Shown: in pieces, positions 1 to 8,006 of the stretch
Position numbering within the stretch: the first letter of the stretch is position 1
Layout: every line of letters starts with the position of its first letter
Assembly: GCF_003934165.1 (NCBI RefSeq)
Contig: NZ_ML133509.1
Location: forward strand, 313,928 to 377,927
Direction: 5' to 3'
Length of the DNA: 64,000 nt
Source of the DNA: Borborobacter arsenicus
Lineage (GTDB): Bacteria; Pseudomonadota; Alphaproteobacteria; Rhizobiales; Rhizobiaceae
Position numbers and translations under genes: made by a program
The notes under the pieces: model-generated
Seen by the model: the letters and a program-made list of their open reading frames with translations, nothing else
What the model was told of the DNA's origin: nothing
Database searches by the model: none

Positions 1-423
1 CCGGCCCAGCTTGTGGCCGCCGGTTCCGCCATTCTCGACCACCGGAATGCCGGAAATTCCATGGGCATGCATCAGCGCCTGCGCATCCGCCAGGGTCGCG
101 TCCGGGCCGATCGTGACCGGGTTCACGACCATGCCGGATTCGAATTTCTTGACCTGGCGCACCTGCTCTGCCTGTTCGGCCGGCGAAAAATTGCGATGGA
201 TGACGCCGATGCCGCCCGCCTGAGCCATGGCAATGGCCAGCCGTGATTCGGTCACAGTATCCATAGCGGCCGAAAGGATCGGGATATTGAGTTCGATATC
301 TCCGGCAATCACCGTGCGGATATCGGTTTCGCCCGGCATCGTGTCGGAATGGCCGGGCTGCAGCAGCACGTCGTCAAAAGTCAGGGCGGTGGCCCCGGTC
401 GCAGTTTCAATGATTTTTGCCAT
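1..423 (-). CDS. guaB: IMP dehydrogenase, N-terminal part (runs off left edge)
   Basis: Translation from the ATG at 423 gives the first 141 residues of inosine-5'-monophosphate dehydrogenase, which oxidises IMP to XMP in guanine nucleotide synthesis. The start shows the conserved TFDDVLLQPGHS stretch near residue 15, then PILSAAMDTVTE and IAMAQAGGIGVIHRN of the TIM barrel. The first CBS domain begins near residue 95 (MVVNPVTIGPDATLADA). The catalytic Cys loop lies beyond the edge. No frameshift is visible. The call rests on strong family motifs; only the gene's end is missing. Confidence 0.95.
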   Translation of the reverse strand, partial: MAKIIETATGATALTFDDVLLQPGHSDTMPGETDIRTVIAGDIELNIPILSAAMDTVTESRLAIAMAQAGGIGVIHRNFSPAEQAEQVRQVKKFESGMVVNPVTIGPDATLADAQALMHAHGISGIPVVENGGTGGHKLGR

Positions 424-1036
424 GGCCAACCTTCAATACATGAAGCGGGCGCTGAAGCCTGACAGGCAGCGCCAACTTGTCGTTTCCCTTTCAGGATTGG
501 CACCGGCTCGTAACACGTCTTGTGGCGGAAGAAAAGCGTGCCGCACGCGGAATTATCACTGAGCGATGCGGCGACCGGGCGCAATGCCCTTGTCGCCGCA
601 GCGGTGCCGGCTCCAAGCCCCCCGCCCGAAACCGGCACCACCACCATCGCGACGTCCGGAACGTCATCGATGATCTTGGGCCCGACCGTCCCTAACCAGC
701 ATGATGCCAGCATTGGCGAATGACGGCGCCATAATCAAGCCCATTCCTTCATCAAACCGTCCACTTCTGGTCAGGTGTTGCCAGTTGGTTGCAGGTGAAG
801 CGGCCCCCGACCTGCAGTCGGCCAAATTCTCTCCATCCTTGCAACAGAACAAGACGCGACAACCACTGCGAAATGTCGGTGAGTCTGGTGCCGAAACCAT
901 TCGTGGGCAGCAAACCGTATCCTTTTGGCGGCTGCGGCCTTGTGGGGACTTGAAGCAGAGGCCATCCGATGTCACATCATGGGCCAATATCGGCTGGTCC
1001 ATCGCATCCGGCCGTATCCAAGCCGGATGATCATTC
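424..1036. other. Intergenic region guaB-map with a gene remnant
   Basis: This 613-bp gap separates divergent guaB (minus) and map (plus). No intact gene or RNA gene was recognised. A minus-strand scrap of a PLP-dependent threonine-dehydratase-like gene lies at 576-756 and is listed separately. The rest must hold the promoters of guaB and possibly map; I could not assign convincing -35/-10 boxes. Confidence 0.6.
576..756 (-). pseudogene. Remnant of threonine dehydratase/serine racemase-type gene
   Basis: Read on the minus strand, 756-~695 encodes FDEGMGLIMAPSFANAGIML. After a shift of reading frame near 690-700 the sequence continues as GTVGPKIIDDVPDV, VVVPVSGGGLGAG and ALRP, ending about 576. 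Known family: threonine ammonia-lyase and serine racemase carry ...PFDDPxxIAGQGTVGxEI...VPVGGGGLxAG...ALRP in that order, the glycine-rich loop binding the PLP phosphate. Only about 60 residues of a protein of some 320 remain, with no start, no catalytic-lysine region and a frameshift, so this is a decayed fragment. The match is to motif order, not to a database hit. Confidence 0.6.
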
Positions 1037-1864
1037 ATGGTTACCTATCTCGACGCCGCCACGGCTCCATCACGAAACACCGGGCAGATCCGCCTTTACG
1101 GCGAGGAAGCATTTGCCGGCATGCGCAAGGCATGCGACCTGACGGCGCGCTGCCTCGACGAACTCGTCGATATCGTCAAGCCGGGCGTCACCACCAATAC
1201 GATCGATCGCTTCGTCTTCGAGTTCGGCATGGACCAGGGCGCCCTGCCCGCAACGCTGAATTATCGCGGCTATACCAAGTCCACCTGCACTTCGATCAAC
1301 CATGTGGTCTGTCACGGCATTCCCGACGACAAGCCGCTGAGGGAAGGCGATATCGTCAATATCGACGTGACCTATATCCTCGACGGCTGGCACGGCGATT
1401 CTAGCCGCATGTACCCCGTCGGCCAGATCAAGCGGGCGGCCGAACGCCTGCTGGAGGTCACGCATGAGTGTCTTATGCGCGGCGTTGCCGCTGTGCGTCC
1501 CGGCGCCCGGACCGGCGCCATCGGCGCTGCAATCCAGACTTATGCCGAAGGCGAGCGCTGTTCTGTCGTGCGGGATTTTTGCGGCCATGGCGTCGGCCAG
1601 CTTTTCCACGACGCTCCGAACATTCTGCACTATGGCAGCGTGAATGAAGGCGTGGAACTGCGCGAAGGCATGATCTTCACCATCGAGCCGATGATCAATC
1701 TGGGAAGGCCGCATGTGAAGGTGCTGTCAGACGGCTGGACGGCGGTGACGCGGGACCGCTCGCTATCGGCGCAATATGAGCACACGGTCGGCGTGACTGC
1801 GGATGGCTGCGAAATCTTTACGCTCTCGCCCAAGGGGCTCGACCGGCCAGGTTTGGCCTCCTAA
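1037..1864 (+). CDS. map: Methionine aminopeptidase, type I
   Basis: Removes the initiator methionine from nascent proteins in the cytosol using two divalent metals. The 275-residue protein has all five metal ligands: D110 (NIDVT), D121 (HGDSSR), H184 (FCGHGVG), E217 (FTIEPM) and E248 (QYEHT), plus the substrate-pocket His93 in VCHGIPD. Length is typical of bacterial type Ia with a short N-terminal extension and no zinc-finger linker. The start is ATG at 1037; the ribosome site upstream is weak (GGATGA). radC follows in the same direction after 39 bp and is probably co-transcribed. Confidence 0.96.
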   Translation: MVTYLDAATAPSRNTGQIRLYGEEAFAGMRKACDLTARCLDELVDIVKPGVTTNTIDRFVFEFGMDQGALPATLNYRGYTKSTCTSINHVVCHGIPDDKPLREGDIVNIDVTYILDGWHGDSSRMYPVGQIKRAAERLLEVTHECLMRGVAAVRPGARTGAIGAAIQTYAEGERCSVVRDFCGHGVGQLFHDAPNILHYGSVNEGVELREGMIFTIEPMINLGRPHVKVLSDGWTAVTRDRSLSAQYEHTVGVTADGCEIFTLSPKGLDRPGLAS

Positions 1865-1903
1865 TATTTCCACCGGCAACCGTGCGGCGGAGGGGTTCAG
1901 GCC

Positions 1904-2656
1904 ATGGAAGACCAGGAGGACGAGCGCGGCTTTTTTGCCGAGCAATCGCCCCGCTCCATTCGTCCGACCAAGCCGGCTGACGCCAAGCCGCATTATCTCG
2001 GCCATCGACAAAGGCTGCGAGACCGGTTTCGCGACGCCGGCGCCGATGCGCTCTCCGACTATGAGATCCTCGAGCTGCTGCTGTTCCGATCGGTTCCGCG
2101 CGCCGACACCAAGGAACGCGCCAAGGCCCTGCTGAAGCGATTCGGCTCACTGGCCGAAGTGCTTGGCGCGCCTGAACATCTGCTGTGCGAAGTGCCCGAT
2201 ATCGGCATGGGGGCGGCGCTTGACCTGAAGATCGTGGCGGCGGCGGCACTGCGCATGGCGCGCAGCGAAATCAAGGGACGCGAGGTTCTGTCGTCCTGGA
2301 GCCAGGTGCTCGACTATTGCCGCGCCGCCATGGCCTTCGAGGAACGAGAGCAATTCCGCATCCTGTTCCTGGACAAGAAGAATGCGCTGATTGCCGACGA
2401 AGTGCAGCAGACCGGCACGGTCGACCATACGCCAGTCTATCCGCGCGAGGTGGTCAAGCGGGCGCTCGAACTGTCGGCGACGGCAATCATCCTCGTGCAC
2501 AACCATCCGTCCGGCGACCCGACTCCGTCGCGCGCCGATATCGACATGACGAAGATGATCATCGAATCGGCAAAGCCGCTCGGGATCTCCGTGCATGACC
2601 ACATCATCATCGGCAAGAAGGGCTATGCCAGCATGAAGGGGCTGCTGCTGATCTGA
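1904..2656 (+). CDS. radC: RadC family protein (JAB/MPN domain)
   Basis: A 250-residue RadC: helix-hairpin-helix-like N-terminal region (about residues 30-110) followed by an MPN/JAB metalloprotease-fold domain with the JAMM motif, H199, H201 and D212 in [14 protein letters not shown]. The original assignment to DNA repair in E. coli was later questioned and the biochemical function is unsettled. ATG at 1904 is preceded by GGAGG about nine bases upstream. It lies 39 bp behind map, an order common in Hyphomicrobiales. Sequence identity is clear; function is not. Confidence 0.93.
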   Translation: MEDQEDERGFFAEQSPRSIRPTKPADAKPHYLGHRQRLRDRFRDAGADALSDYEILELLLFRSVPRADTKERAKALLKRFGSLAEVLGAPEHLLCEVPDIGMGAALDLKIVAAAALRMARSEIKGREVLSSWSQVLDYCRAAMAFEEREQFRILFLDKKNALIADEVQQTGTVDHTPVYPREVVKRALELSATAIILVHNHPSGDPTPSRADIDMTKMIIESAKPLGISVHDHIIIGKKGYASMKGLLLI

Positions 2657-2677
2657 CCTGCCTCCGAACTGGCTTGG

Positions 2678-3202
2678 TCAAGACAGTTCATCGCCGCACA
2701 TGCGGCCGATCCGGGCCACAGCATCACGGAGGCCGGCAAGGTTGAAGTCAGCCTCGCCATTGCCCGCCAGGAAACCGAAGCGCCAGACAATTTTCAGGCG
2801 CCTCGCGCCAAGCAGGCGAGCGATGCCGTCCTTGCCCTCCCGGGAAAAACTGCGCTTCTGGAAGCCGAGCGCCCATTGTTCGGAAACCACGCTGCCGTCG
2901 ATGCGCAAGGAGAGATCGACAGACTGGTCGCCGGCAACCGGGTCCCTGAGTTGCACTGATTGGCTCCAGCTGCCCCCTTCCGTCGGGCGGCACCCAATGG
3001 TGAAAGTGGGATGATATTCGATCACCCGCGACGATCCCACGCTGAGGGTGCCGATCGAAACCACCGATGCTGTGATTGCCCCGTCACGGCCGTTGACGAT
3101 GCGCCATGGGTCACTTTGCCCTAAGGCCGCGGGCGCAATTGTGGTGAAGGTGCCCATTGCCAGCAAGCCGATGATGATCCTGGTATTGGCGTGCAACGTC
3201 AT
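2678..3202 (-). CDS. Secreted hypothetical protein
   Basis: A 174-residue protein with a plausible Sec signal peptide (TRIIIGLLAMGTFTTIAPAALGQ, cleavage expected after ALG or GQS), followed by WRIVNGRDGAIT and a mature domain rich in beta-type sequence. Its end, FNLAGLRDAVARIGRMCG, resembles the C-terminal 'F-L-G-L...A...L...C' pattern of small periplasmic proteins in Rhizobiales. No enzyme motif is visible. ATG at 3202 is used; a TTG four codons upstream is also possible. It converges with radC with only 21 bp between them. Function unknown. Confidence 0.7.
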   Translation of the reverse strand: MTLHANTRIIIGLLAMGTFTTIAPAALGQSDPWRIVNGRDGAITASVVSIGTLSVGSSRVIEYHPTFTIGCRPTEGGSWSQSVQLRDPVAGDQSVDLSLRIDGSVVSEQWALGFQKRSFSREGKDGIARLLGARRLKIVWRFGFLAGNGEADFNLAGLRDAVARIGRMCGDELS

Positions 3203-3295
3203 TTTCCAGCTCAAATCGGCTCAGGCGCTGGCGCGGACTTTCAATATCTCCCGCACGCGGCGTCAAACCCCCTTCCGCATAGGACGATCAAAGCA

Positions 3296-3326
3296 AAAAG
3301 GCCGCTGGGATGCCAGCGGCCTTTTG
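3296..3326 (-). terminator. Rho-independent terminator of tig
   Basis: Inverted repeat GCCGCTGG/CCAGCGGC with a 4-nt loop, flanked by A-run and T-run so that it reads as a terminator on either strand. On the minus strand it lies 25 bp after the trigger factor stop and ends in TTTTTGC. Confidence 0.85.
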
Positions 3327-3350
3327 TTCAAACCCGGTTGTGAGAGCGCC

Positions 3351-4832
3351 TTATTCGGAGTCCGCATCCTTGGCTGCGGCCTTCTTCTTCGGAGCGGCCT
3401 TCTTCTTGAGCTCTGCCCCCTCGGCATCGTCGGTCTTCTTGGCCGCAGCTTTCTTGGCCTTCTTCGCCGGCTTGGCAGCCCCCTCCGCACCTTCCTCGTC
3501 GTCGGCCATCAGCTCTTCCTTGCTGACTTTCTGGTCAGTGACGGAAATCTGCGTCAGCAGATGATCAATGACCTTCTCCTCGAAGATCGGTGCGCGCAGC
3601 GTGGTCAGGGCCTCGGCATTGTTGCGGTAGAAGTCGAAGACTTCCTGCTGCTGGTTGCCCGGGTAGCGGCGCACGAACTCGAACAGCGCGCGCTGCAGTT
3701 CCTCGTCCGAAACCTGGACGCCTGCCTTTTCGCCGATTTCGGCAAGCACAAGCCCCAGGCGCACGCGACGCTCGGCAAGACGCTGGTATTCGGCCCGCGC
3801 CTCCTCCTCGGTGGTGTCCTCGTCGGCGAAAGTGTGGCCGGCTGCAGCAAGGTCACGCTCGACCTGATTCCAGATATTGGTGAACTCGGCTTCGACCAGC
3901 TTGGACGGCGCCTCGAACTTGTAGCTCTCGTCGAGCTGGTCGAGCAGCTGGCGCTTGACCTTCTGGCGCGTCATCGAACCGAACTGGCTCTCGATCTGCC
4001 CGCGCACGATCTCGCGCAGACGCTCAAGCGACTCCAGGCCGAGGTTCTTAGCGGTCTCGTCATTGATCTCCAGTTCGCCAGGCTTGCCGACTTCCTTCAC
4101 GGACACGTCGAAGGTGGCTTCCTTGCCCGCCAGTTCGGCCGCACTGTAGTTTTCCGGGAAGGTGACGGTGATGGTCTTTTCATCACCGGCCTTGGTGCCG
4201 ATCAGTTGATCCTCGAAACCGGGAATGAATTCCTTCGAACCGAGCACCAGCGGCTGGTCGGAGCCGGTACCGCCGGCGAAAGGCGTGCCATCGATCTTGC
4301 CGACATAATCGATGGTGACGCGGTCGCCTTCCTCGGCCTTGCCCTTCTTGGGCTCATAGCTGCGCGAGGATTCGGCCACGCGGCGAACCTGATCTTCCAC
4401 TTCCTCGTCCGGCACGTCGAAAACCTGACGGGTTACCGAAATCTTGGAGAAGTCCTGGATCTCGATGTTCGGGATAACCTCGTAGGAGAGCTGGAATTCG
4501 AAATCGGCGCCGCCTGCCAGGATCTTTTCTGCTTCCTTCTCGTCCTCGGTCATGGTGACCTCCGGACGCATAGCAGCCTTCTCGCCGCGCTCGGCAATGA
4601 TAGTACGGGTCGAATTCGACAGGATTTCGTTCACGACCTCGGCCATGAAGGACTTGCCATAGACCTTGCGCAGATGCTGCAGCGGCACCTTGCCCGGGCG
4701 GAAACCGTTGATGCGCACCTTCGACTTGGCGTCGGAAAGCCGCTCTACCAGCTTGGCTTCCATGTCGCCGGCCGGCACGGTCACCTTGATTTCGCGCTTC
4801 AGACCGGAATTGAGAGTTTCGGTAACCTGCAT
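3351..4832 (-). CDS. tig: Trigger factor (ribosome-bound chaperone/PPIase)
   Basis: Binds at the ribosome exit tunnel and assists folding of nascent chains. The 493-residue product begins [17 protein letters not shown], has the ribosome-docking signature ([15 protein letters not shown] around residue 45), an FKBP-type domain (about 165-240; [28 protein letters not shown]) and the long C-terminal chaperone arms. The tail is an unusually Lys/Ala-rich extension ([13 protein letters not shown] repeated) typical of rhizobial proteins. AAAGG sits seven bases before the ATG at 4832; another ATG directly upstream at 4835 is possible. A terminator follows at 3296-3326. Confidence 0.96.
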   Translation of the reverse strand: MQVTETLNSGLKREIKVTVPAGDMEAKLVERLSDAKSKVRINGFRPGKVPLQHLRKVYGKSFMAEVVNEILSNSTRTIIAERGEKAAMRPEVTMTEDEKEAEKILAGGADFEFQLSYEVIPNIEIQDFSKISVTRQVFDVPDEEVEDQVRRVAESSRSYEPKKGKAEEGDRVTIDYVGKIDGTPFAGGTGSDQPLVLGSKEFIPGFEDQLIGTKAGDEKTITVTFPENYSAAELAGKEATFDVSVKEVGKPGELEINDETAKNLGLESLERLREIVRGQIESQFGSMTRQKVKRQLLDQLDESYKFEAPSKLVEAEFTNIWNQVERDLAAAGHTFADEDTTEEEARAEYQRLAERRVRLGLVLAEIGEKAGVQVSDEELQRALFEFVRRYPGNQQQEVFDFYRNNAEALTTLRAPIFEEKVIDHLLTQISVTDQKVSKEELMADDEEGAEGAAKPAKKAKKAAAKKTDDAEGAELKKKAAPKKKAAAKDADSE

Positions 4833-4835
4833 CAT

Positions 4836-5204
4836 CAAACCTTTGTTTTCGCCAATGCCGCTGACTTACGGCTCCCTGCCGCTCAGCCTGCCGGATATTC
4901 GTGCCGGGATAATTCTTTGGTGCGGGTGAAGCAAGTGGGCCGAGATGGCTTGGCCATCGGGCATCAAGTGCTCTTAATGCGCTCCAAGAATGTGGGTAAG
5001 TCTTTGTTTTTCCTGCTTCCTACCACATTCAACCGAAGCGGACCTTAATAACCCTTCACATTTGACACGCCTTTTGTCACAGACAGACTGAATTTTCAAC
5101 ACTCTTCGCATGTTTCAATACGGCTCGTCCGGATGCTTTTCTGGGCAACATCGTTCTGTTGCGAGATTGACAGAATGATGGCCGCATGAGATTTCCAGCG
5201 CATT
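4836..5204. other. Intergenic region between tig and tRNA-Leu
   Basis: No gene was recognised in these 369 bp. They must contain the promoter of tig (minus) and that of the tRNA (plus). A TTGACA at 5062-5067 is the best -35-like box for the tRNA, but its -10 partner is weak. Confidence 0.45.
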
Positions 5205-5289
5205 GCGGATGTGGCGGAACTGGTAGACGCCCTGGATTTAGGTTCCAGTGCCGAGAGGCGTGGAGGTTCGACTCCTCTCATCCGCACCA
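5205..5289 (+). tRNA. tRNA-Leu (anticodon UAG)
   Basis: An 85-nt class II tRNA. The acceptor stem GCGGATG (5205-5211) pairs with CATCCGC (5279-5285), followed by A and an encoded CCA (5287-5289). The anticodon stem CTGGA/TCCAG encloses TTTAGGT, so the anticodon is TAG, reading CUN leucine codons. A variable arm (TGCCGAGAGGCGT) and T-arm GGTTCGACTCC are present, as expected for tRNA-Leu. No direct repeat of its 3' end was seen nearby, so there is no sign that it served as an integration site. Confidence 0.95.
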
Positions 5290-5433
5290 TTTTTAATCTC
5301 ACGCCAGTTCGCTGCGCTCACGGCTCCGTGGGGCGGCCTGATTGATCGACGGGTGGTCGCCCTTGCGAACCCTTTGGGTTCGGCCCTGCAGACTGAGCGT
5401 GTTTTGCTTATCATCCGACTGAACGGATGGCGG

Positions 5434-6012
5434 CTAATAAAGCGGTTCCGTGAACAGCACCTTGTCGCCGTCCATAAGGGCTTTGATCTGCGCCGTGCCG
5501 TCCTTGCCGATAGCGGCGAGGATGCTGAAACTGCGGATGCGCATGTCGCGCTCAATTTCCTTGCCCTCGCCTTCCGGCAGATAGAAGCGCTCGATCCCAT
5601 AATCGACCCGGATGATGGCGTTCTGCTGCGCGCTCCAGCCGGCATCGGTCGTGCCGCGTATCTCCGCTTCATCCGTTCCGAGCGGCGTGCCCGCCGGTTT
5701 GCCGAGCGAACCCGACACCGGATGCCAGAACCCGTCGGCATCCTTCTTCAGCCGCACGAAAATGGCGTCCGGCGCGGGCGCCTTTGCATCGGCATTTGCA
5801 ACCAGATTTGCCGGAATGCTGGAAATCTCATAGCCGAGGCGCACATAGTCGCCGCGCAAAAGATCGCGTGGATCGACCGGCTCGACCTTCAACAGGACGT
5901 CCTGCCCATTGCGCAGGATCGCTGCCCGCCCGGCGATAATCCATGCCAGGAACCCTATCTGCGCCAGCGCCAGAACTACCGCGATTATAAGGAGACGGTT
6001 TTTTTGCATCAT
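5434..6012 (-). CDS. GDYXXLXY domain membrane-anchored protein
   Basis: A 192-residue protein with one N-terminal membrane segment (LLIIAVVLALAQIGFLAWIIAG) and an extracytoplasmic domain carrying the family's name-giving motif GDYVRLGY near residue 54, just after VDPRDLLR. The family is usually encoded beside DUF2157 proteins; here its ATG overlaps the DUF2157 stop by four bases (ATGA), so the two are translationally coupled. Function is unknown; the pairing suggests one membrane complex. Confidence 0.88.
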   Translation of the reverse strand: MMQKNRLLIIAVVLALAQIGFLAWIIAGRAAILRNGQDVLLKVEPVDPRDLLRGDYVRLGYEISSIPANLVANADAKAPAPDAIFVRLKKDADGFWHPVSGSLGKPAGTPLGTDEAEIRGTTDAGWSAQQNAIIRVDYGIERFYLPEGEGKEIERDMRIRSFSILAAIGKDGTAQIKALMDGDKVLFTEPLY

Positions 6013-7115
6013 GCGCCCTGCCCTCCTTGTACCGGCCTGGCCCTGATGCGCCTTTCAATCCTGATGATGAAAAGAGCGATGATGCCCAGAACCACGCCTG
6101 AGGCGAGAAACAGCCCCGCAGTGCCAAGCATGGTGCCGATCATTACCGCATAGATGAAGGCAAGTTCGAGCCCGAAGCCGGTGTAGGCAAGCCACCGCAA
6201 CATGCGGCTTTCGCGCCCGGCAATAATAAGTGCTGCTGCAATGCCGCCAAATGTAACCACGGCAGCCAGCGCCAGTCGCCCGCCTTCATCGACAAGGTCG
6301 ATCTGCGCCAAAGCGAGTCCGACCAGGAATCCCAGAAGGCAATGAACTGGCAGGCGCCTGTCGAGCAGCACAATTCTTTCGACCGGTTCGGGCGCGCGCG
6401 TAGCCAATATGAACAGCAATGCCGAGCCGATGGCCAGCGCGATGCCAATGGCAATAGTGTCATGATGCGCGGCCACGATGCACATATATAGAATGAGTGA
6501 CAGCAGGATCAGATGTCGTGCCGGGCGGCTTTGTGTCCAATAGGAGATCAGCCAGAACGCTGCCGCCATGACCAGATAGAATTGCGGGACGATGTCCCAA
6601 TCATCGATGCCGCGCATCACCATCCACGCCATGGCGATGGCAACGGCCGCGACCGTGAGCGCAGATGAACGCAATGCCGCTGCCGCGAGCGCGGTGCCGG
6701 CGCACCAGGTCAAAATTGCCGAGGCCTCGTCGCCGGACAGATGGTACATCTGGCCAACCAATGCGATCGATCCGCCAAAGGCGGCAGCGGCGATCAGCCA
6801 GCACGCTTCGGCAAGCGCGTCACGACCGCGCTGCTTCAGCCAGGCCCCGCCGACATAAAAGCCGAAGATGAGCGCAAACAGGGTCCCCACCCGGACAAGG
6901 CGGGGAATGGCTTCCCAATTGGCGGCGACAAGAAGCAGAATCGCAGCGCCGAGCAGCAACGCCGCCATGATCGCCAGCACCGAGCCGAAATTGAAGGAAC
7001 GCTCATTGCGGACTTCCGCATCCGCGACGAGCAACTGGCCCGTCGCCTGGTCGATCATGCCCTGCTCAACCCAGCGCGAGACATCCGCTTTCAGGCGCGA
7101 CACATAACTCGGCAA
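6009..7115 (-). CDS. DUF2157 multi-pass membrane protein
   Basis: About 368 residues. The first 50 form a soluble DUF2157 head (VSRWVEQGMIDQATGQLL) followed by about ten hydrophobic segments, beginning SVLAIMAALLLGAAILLLV. The start chosen is TTG at 7115 because GGGAGAAG lies a few bases upstream; a longer reading from TTG at 7157 lacks a comparable site. Family members are uncharacterised inner-membrane proteins often partnered with a GDYXXLXY protein, as here. Confidence 0.85.
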   Translation of the reverse strand: MPSYVSRLKADVSRWVEQGMIDQATGQLLVADAEVRNERSFNFGSVLAIMAALLLGAAILLLVAANWEAIPRLVRVGTLFALIFGFYVGGAWLKQRGRDALAEACWLIAAAAFGGSIALVGQMYHLSGDEASAILTWCAGTALAAAALRSSALTVAAVAIAMAWMVMRGIDDWDIVPQFYLVMAAAFWLISYWTQSRPARHLILLSLILYMCIVAAHHDTIAIGIALAIGSALLFILATRAPEPVERIVLLDRRLPVHCLLGFLVGLALAQIDLVDEGGRLALAAVVTFGGIAAALIIAGRESRMLRWLAYTGFGLELAFIYAVMIGTMLGTAGLFLASGVVLGIIALFIIRIERRIRARPVQGGQGA

Positions 7116-7227
7116 CGATCTTCTCCCGACTTTCTGTGCGGTGCACCCAGCCGTCAAGCCTTTGGCAATACGGCATTTTCATGAACCGGCCCCAATTGCG
7201 CCACAGACCCTAAGGCCGATTAATGTT

Positions 7228-7247
7228 GCAATGCACAAACGCATTGC
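7228..7247. promoter_or_regulatory. Inverted repeat upstream of DUF1127 genes (candidate operator)
   Basis: GCAATGC at 7228-7234 and GCATTGC at 7241-7247 form a perfect 7-bp inverted repeat with a 6-nt spacer, about 105 bp before the first DUF1127 start codon. A second shorter repeat (GCTA...TAGC) follows at about 7248-7263. DUF1127 genes in Brucella and relatives are activated by the LysR-type regulator VtlR, and LysR sites are interrupted dyads of this kind. The identity of the binding protein is inference. Confidence 0.45.
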
Positions 7248-7351
7248 TGCTATGCACCGTTAGCACTTTTAATGCTTCGTGAACGAGCCTATCTACACAT
7301 CGTACACGAAAGACAAAGACATAGACGATCCAAAGACGAACGAGCAAGACG

Positions 7352-7492
7352 ATGAACCTGATCCGCAATTACCGTAACTGGCGCCGCTATCGCGAGACCG
7401 TCTCCGAGCTGAGCCGCCTTTCGAACCGTGAGCTTACAGACCTGGGCATCAATCGCAGCGACATTCCTTTCGTCGCGCGTAAGTCCATCTAA
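7352..7492 (+). CDS. DUF1127 small protein, copy 1
   Basis: A 46-residue arginine-rich protein, MNLIRNYRNWRRYRE..., with the DUF1127 core ELSRLSNRELTDLGINRSDI and end VARKSI. Members of this family in Agrobacterium and Rhodobacter (CcaF1) are small RNA-associated proteins that influence sRNA and mRNA levels. It is followed 51 bp later by a paralogue and then by three anti-Shine-Dalgarno RNA units, the same gene order as the Rhodobacter DUF1127-CcsR operon. Too short for many gene callers, but the family match is clear. Confidence 0.92.
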   Translation: MNLIRNYRNWRRYRETVSELSRLSNRELTDLGINRSDIPFVARKSI

Positions 7493-7543
7493 GAGACTCC
7501 GGCAAGATACCGAACCGAACAGATCAATAGAAAGCAAGAACAA

Positions 7544-7684
7544 ATGAACATCCTGCGCAACTACCGCAACTGGCGCCGTTATCGCGAAACGGTCAGCGAG
7601 CTTGGCCGCCTGTCCAACCGTGAACTCTCCGACCTCGGCATCAGCCGCAGCGAGATTCACTCCGTGGCACGCCGCGCCATCTAA
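7544..7684 (+). CDS. DUF1127 small protein, copy 2
   Basis: A 46-residue paralogue of the upstream gene: the same first 20 residues apart from one change (MNILRNYRNWRRYRETVSEL), then GRLSNRELSDLGISRSEI and VARRAI. High identity and head-to-tail placement show a tandem duplication. The stop codon lies 8 bp before the first stem of RNA unit 1, so the RNA units are probably transcribed and processed from the 3' UTR of this gene, as described for CcsR RNAs in Rhodobacter sphaeroides. Confidence 0.92.
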   Translation: MNILRNYRNWRRYRETVSELGRLSNRELSDLGISRSEIHSVARRAI

Positions 7685-7692
7685 GGAATTTC

Positions 7693-7806
7693 GTCGGCGC
7701 CTACCTCCTCCCGGGCTCCGACGGATACGATCAGCTTTCACCTCCTCCCGATCGCTGATCGACCCAAACGGCACCCGCCGGACCTCCTCCCCCGGCGGGT
7801 GTTGTG
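7693..7806 (+). ncRNA. Cuckoo/CcsR-type anti-Shine-Dalgarno sRNA, unit 1
   Basis: Three hairpins: 7693-7722 (GTCGG/CCGAC), 7729-7760 (GATCAGC/GCTGATC) and 7772-7801 (CACCCGCCGG/CCGGCGGGTG, then TTGT). Each loop carries CCTCCTCCC, at 7704-7712, 7741-7749 and 7783-7791. The motif is complementary to the Shine-Dalgarno consensus GGGAGGAGG. Known relatives are the cuckoo RNAs, CcsR1-4 of Rhodobacter and alpha-r14/NfeR1 of Sinorhizobium, which bind ribosome sites of transporter mRNAs. Here the GC-rich third hairpin, a probable terminator, also exposes the motif. Confidence 0.85.
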
Positions 7807-7849
7807 ACCCAAAGGCCCTTCGCAGCCTCTAAATGGCGAAAAGAATTCT

Positions 7850-7963
7850 GTCGGCGCCTACCTCCTCCCAGGTTCCGACCGATACGGTCAGCTTTCACCT
7901 CCTCCCGATTGCTGACCGACCCTAACGACACCCGCCGGACCTCCTCCCCCGGCGGGTGTTGTG
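7850..7963 (+). ncRNA. Cuckoo/CcsR-type anti-Shine-Dalgarno sRNA, unit 2
   Basis: Hairpins at 7850-7879, 7886-7917 (GGTCAGC/GCTGACC) and 7929-7958, with CCTCCTCCC loops at 7861-7869, 7898-7906 and 7940-7948. In the second stem an A-T pair of unit 1 is replaced by G-C on both sides, a compensatory change supporting a folded RNA. The linker of about 46 bp to the neighbouring units may be a processing region; no clear internal promoter was identified. Confidence 0.85.
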
Positions 7964-8006
7964 ACCCAAAGGCCCTTCGCAGCCTCTAAATGGCGAAAAG
8001 AATTCT

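Noticed and set aside
381-713. An intact minus-strand protein of 110 codons
   Set aside because: Only its first part resembles a PLP-enzyme; it lacks the rest of the family, overlaps guaB and needs a frameshift to join the upstream match, so it is called a remnant.
3048-5048. A 666-codon open frame on the plus strand opposite tig
   Set aside because: It is the antisense of a well-supported trigger factor gene; high GC keeps the opposite frame open, and its translation has no family motif.
5366-5382. Hairpin CGAACCC/GGGTTCG after tRNA-Leu as terminator
   Set aside because: The stem is only 7 bp and no T-run follows, so termination is not supported.
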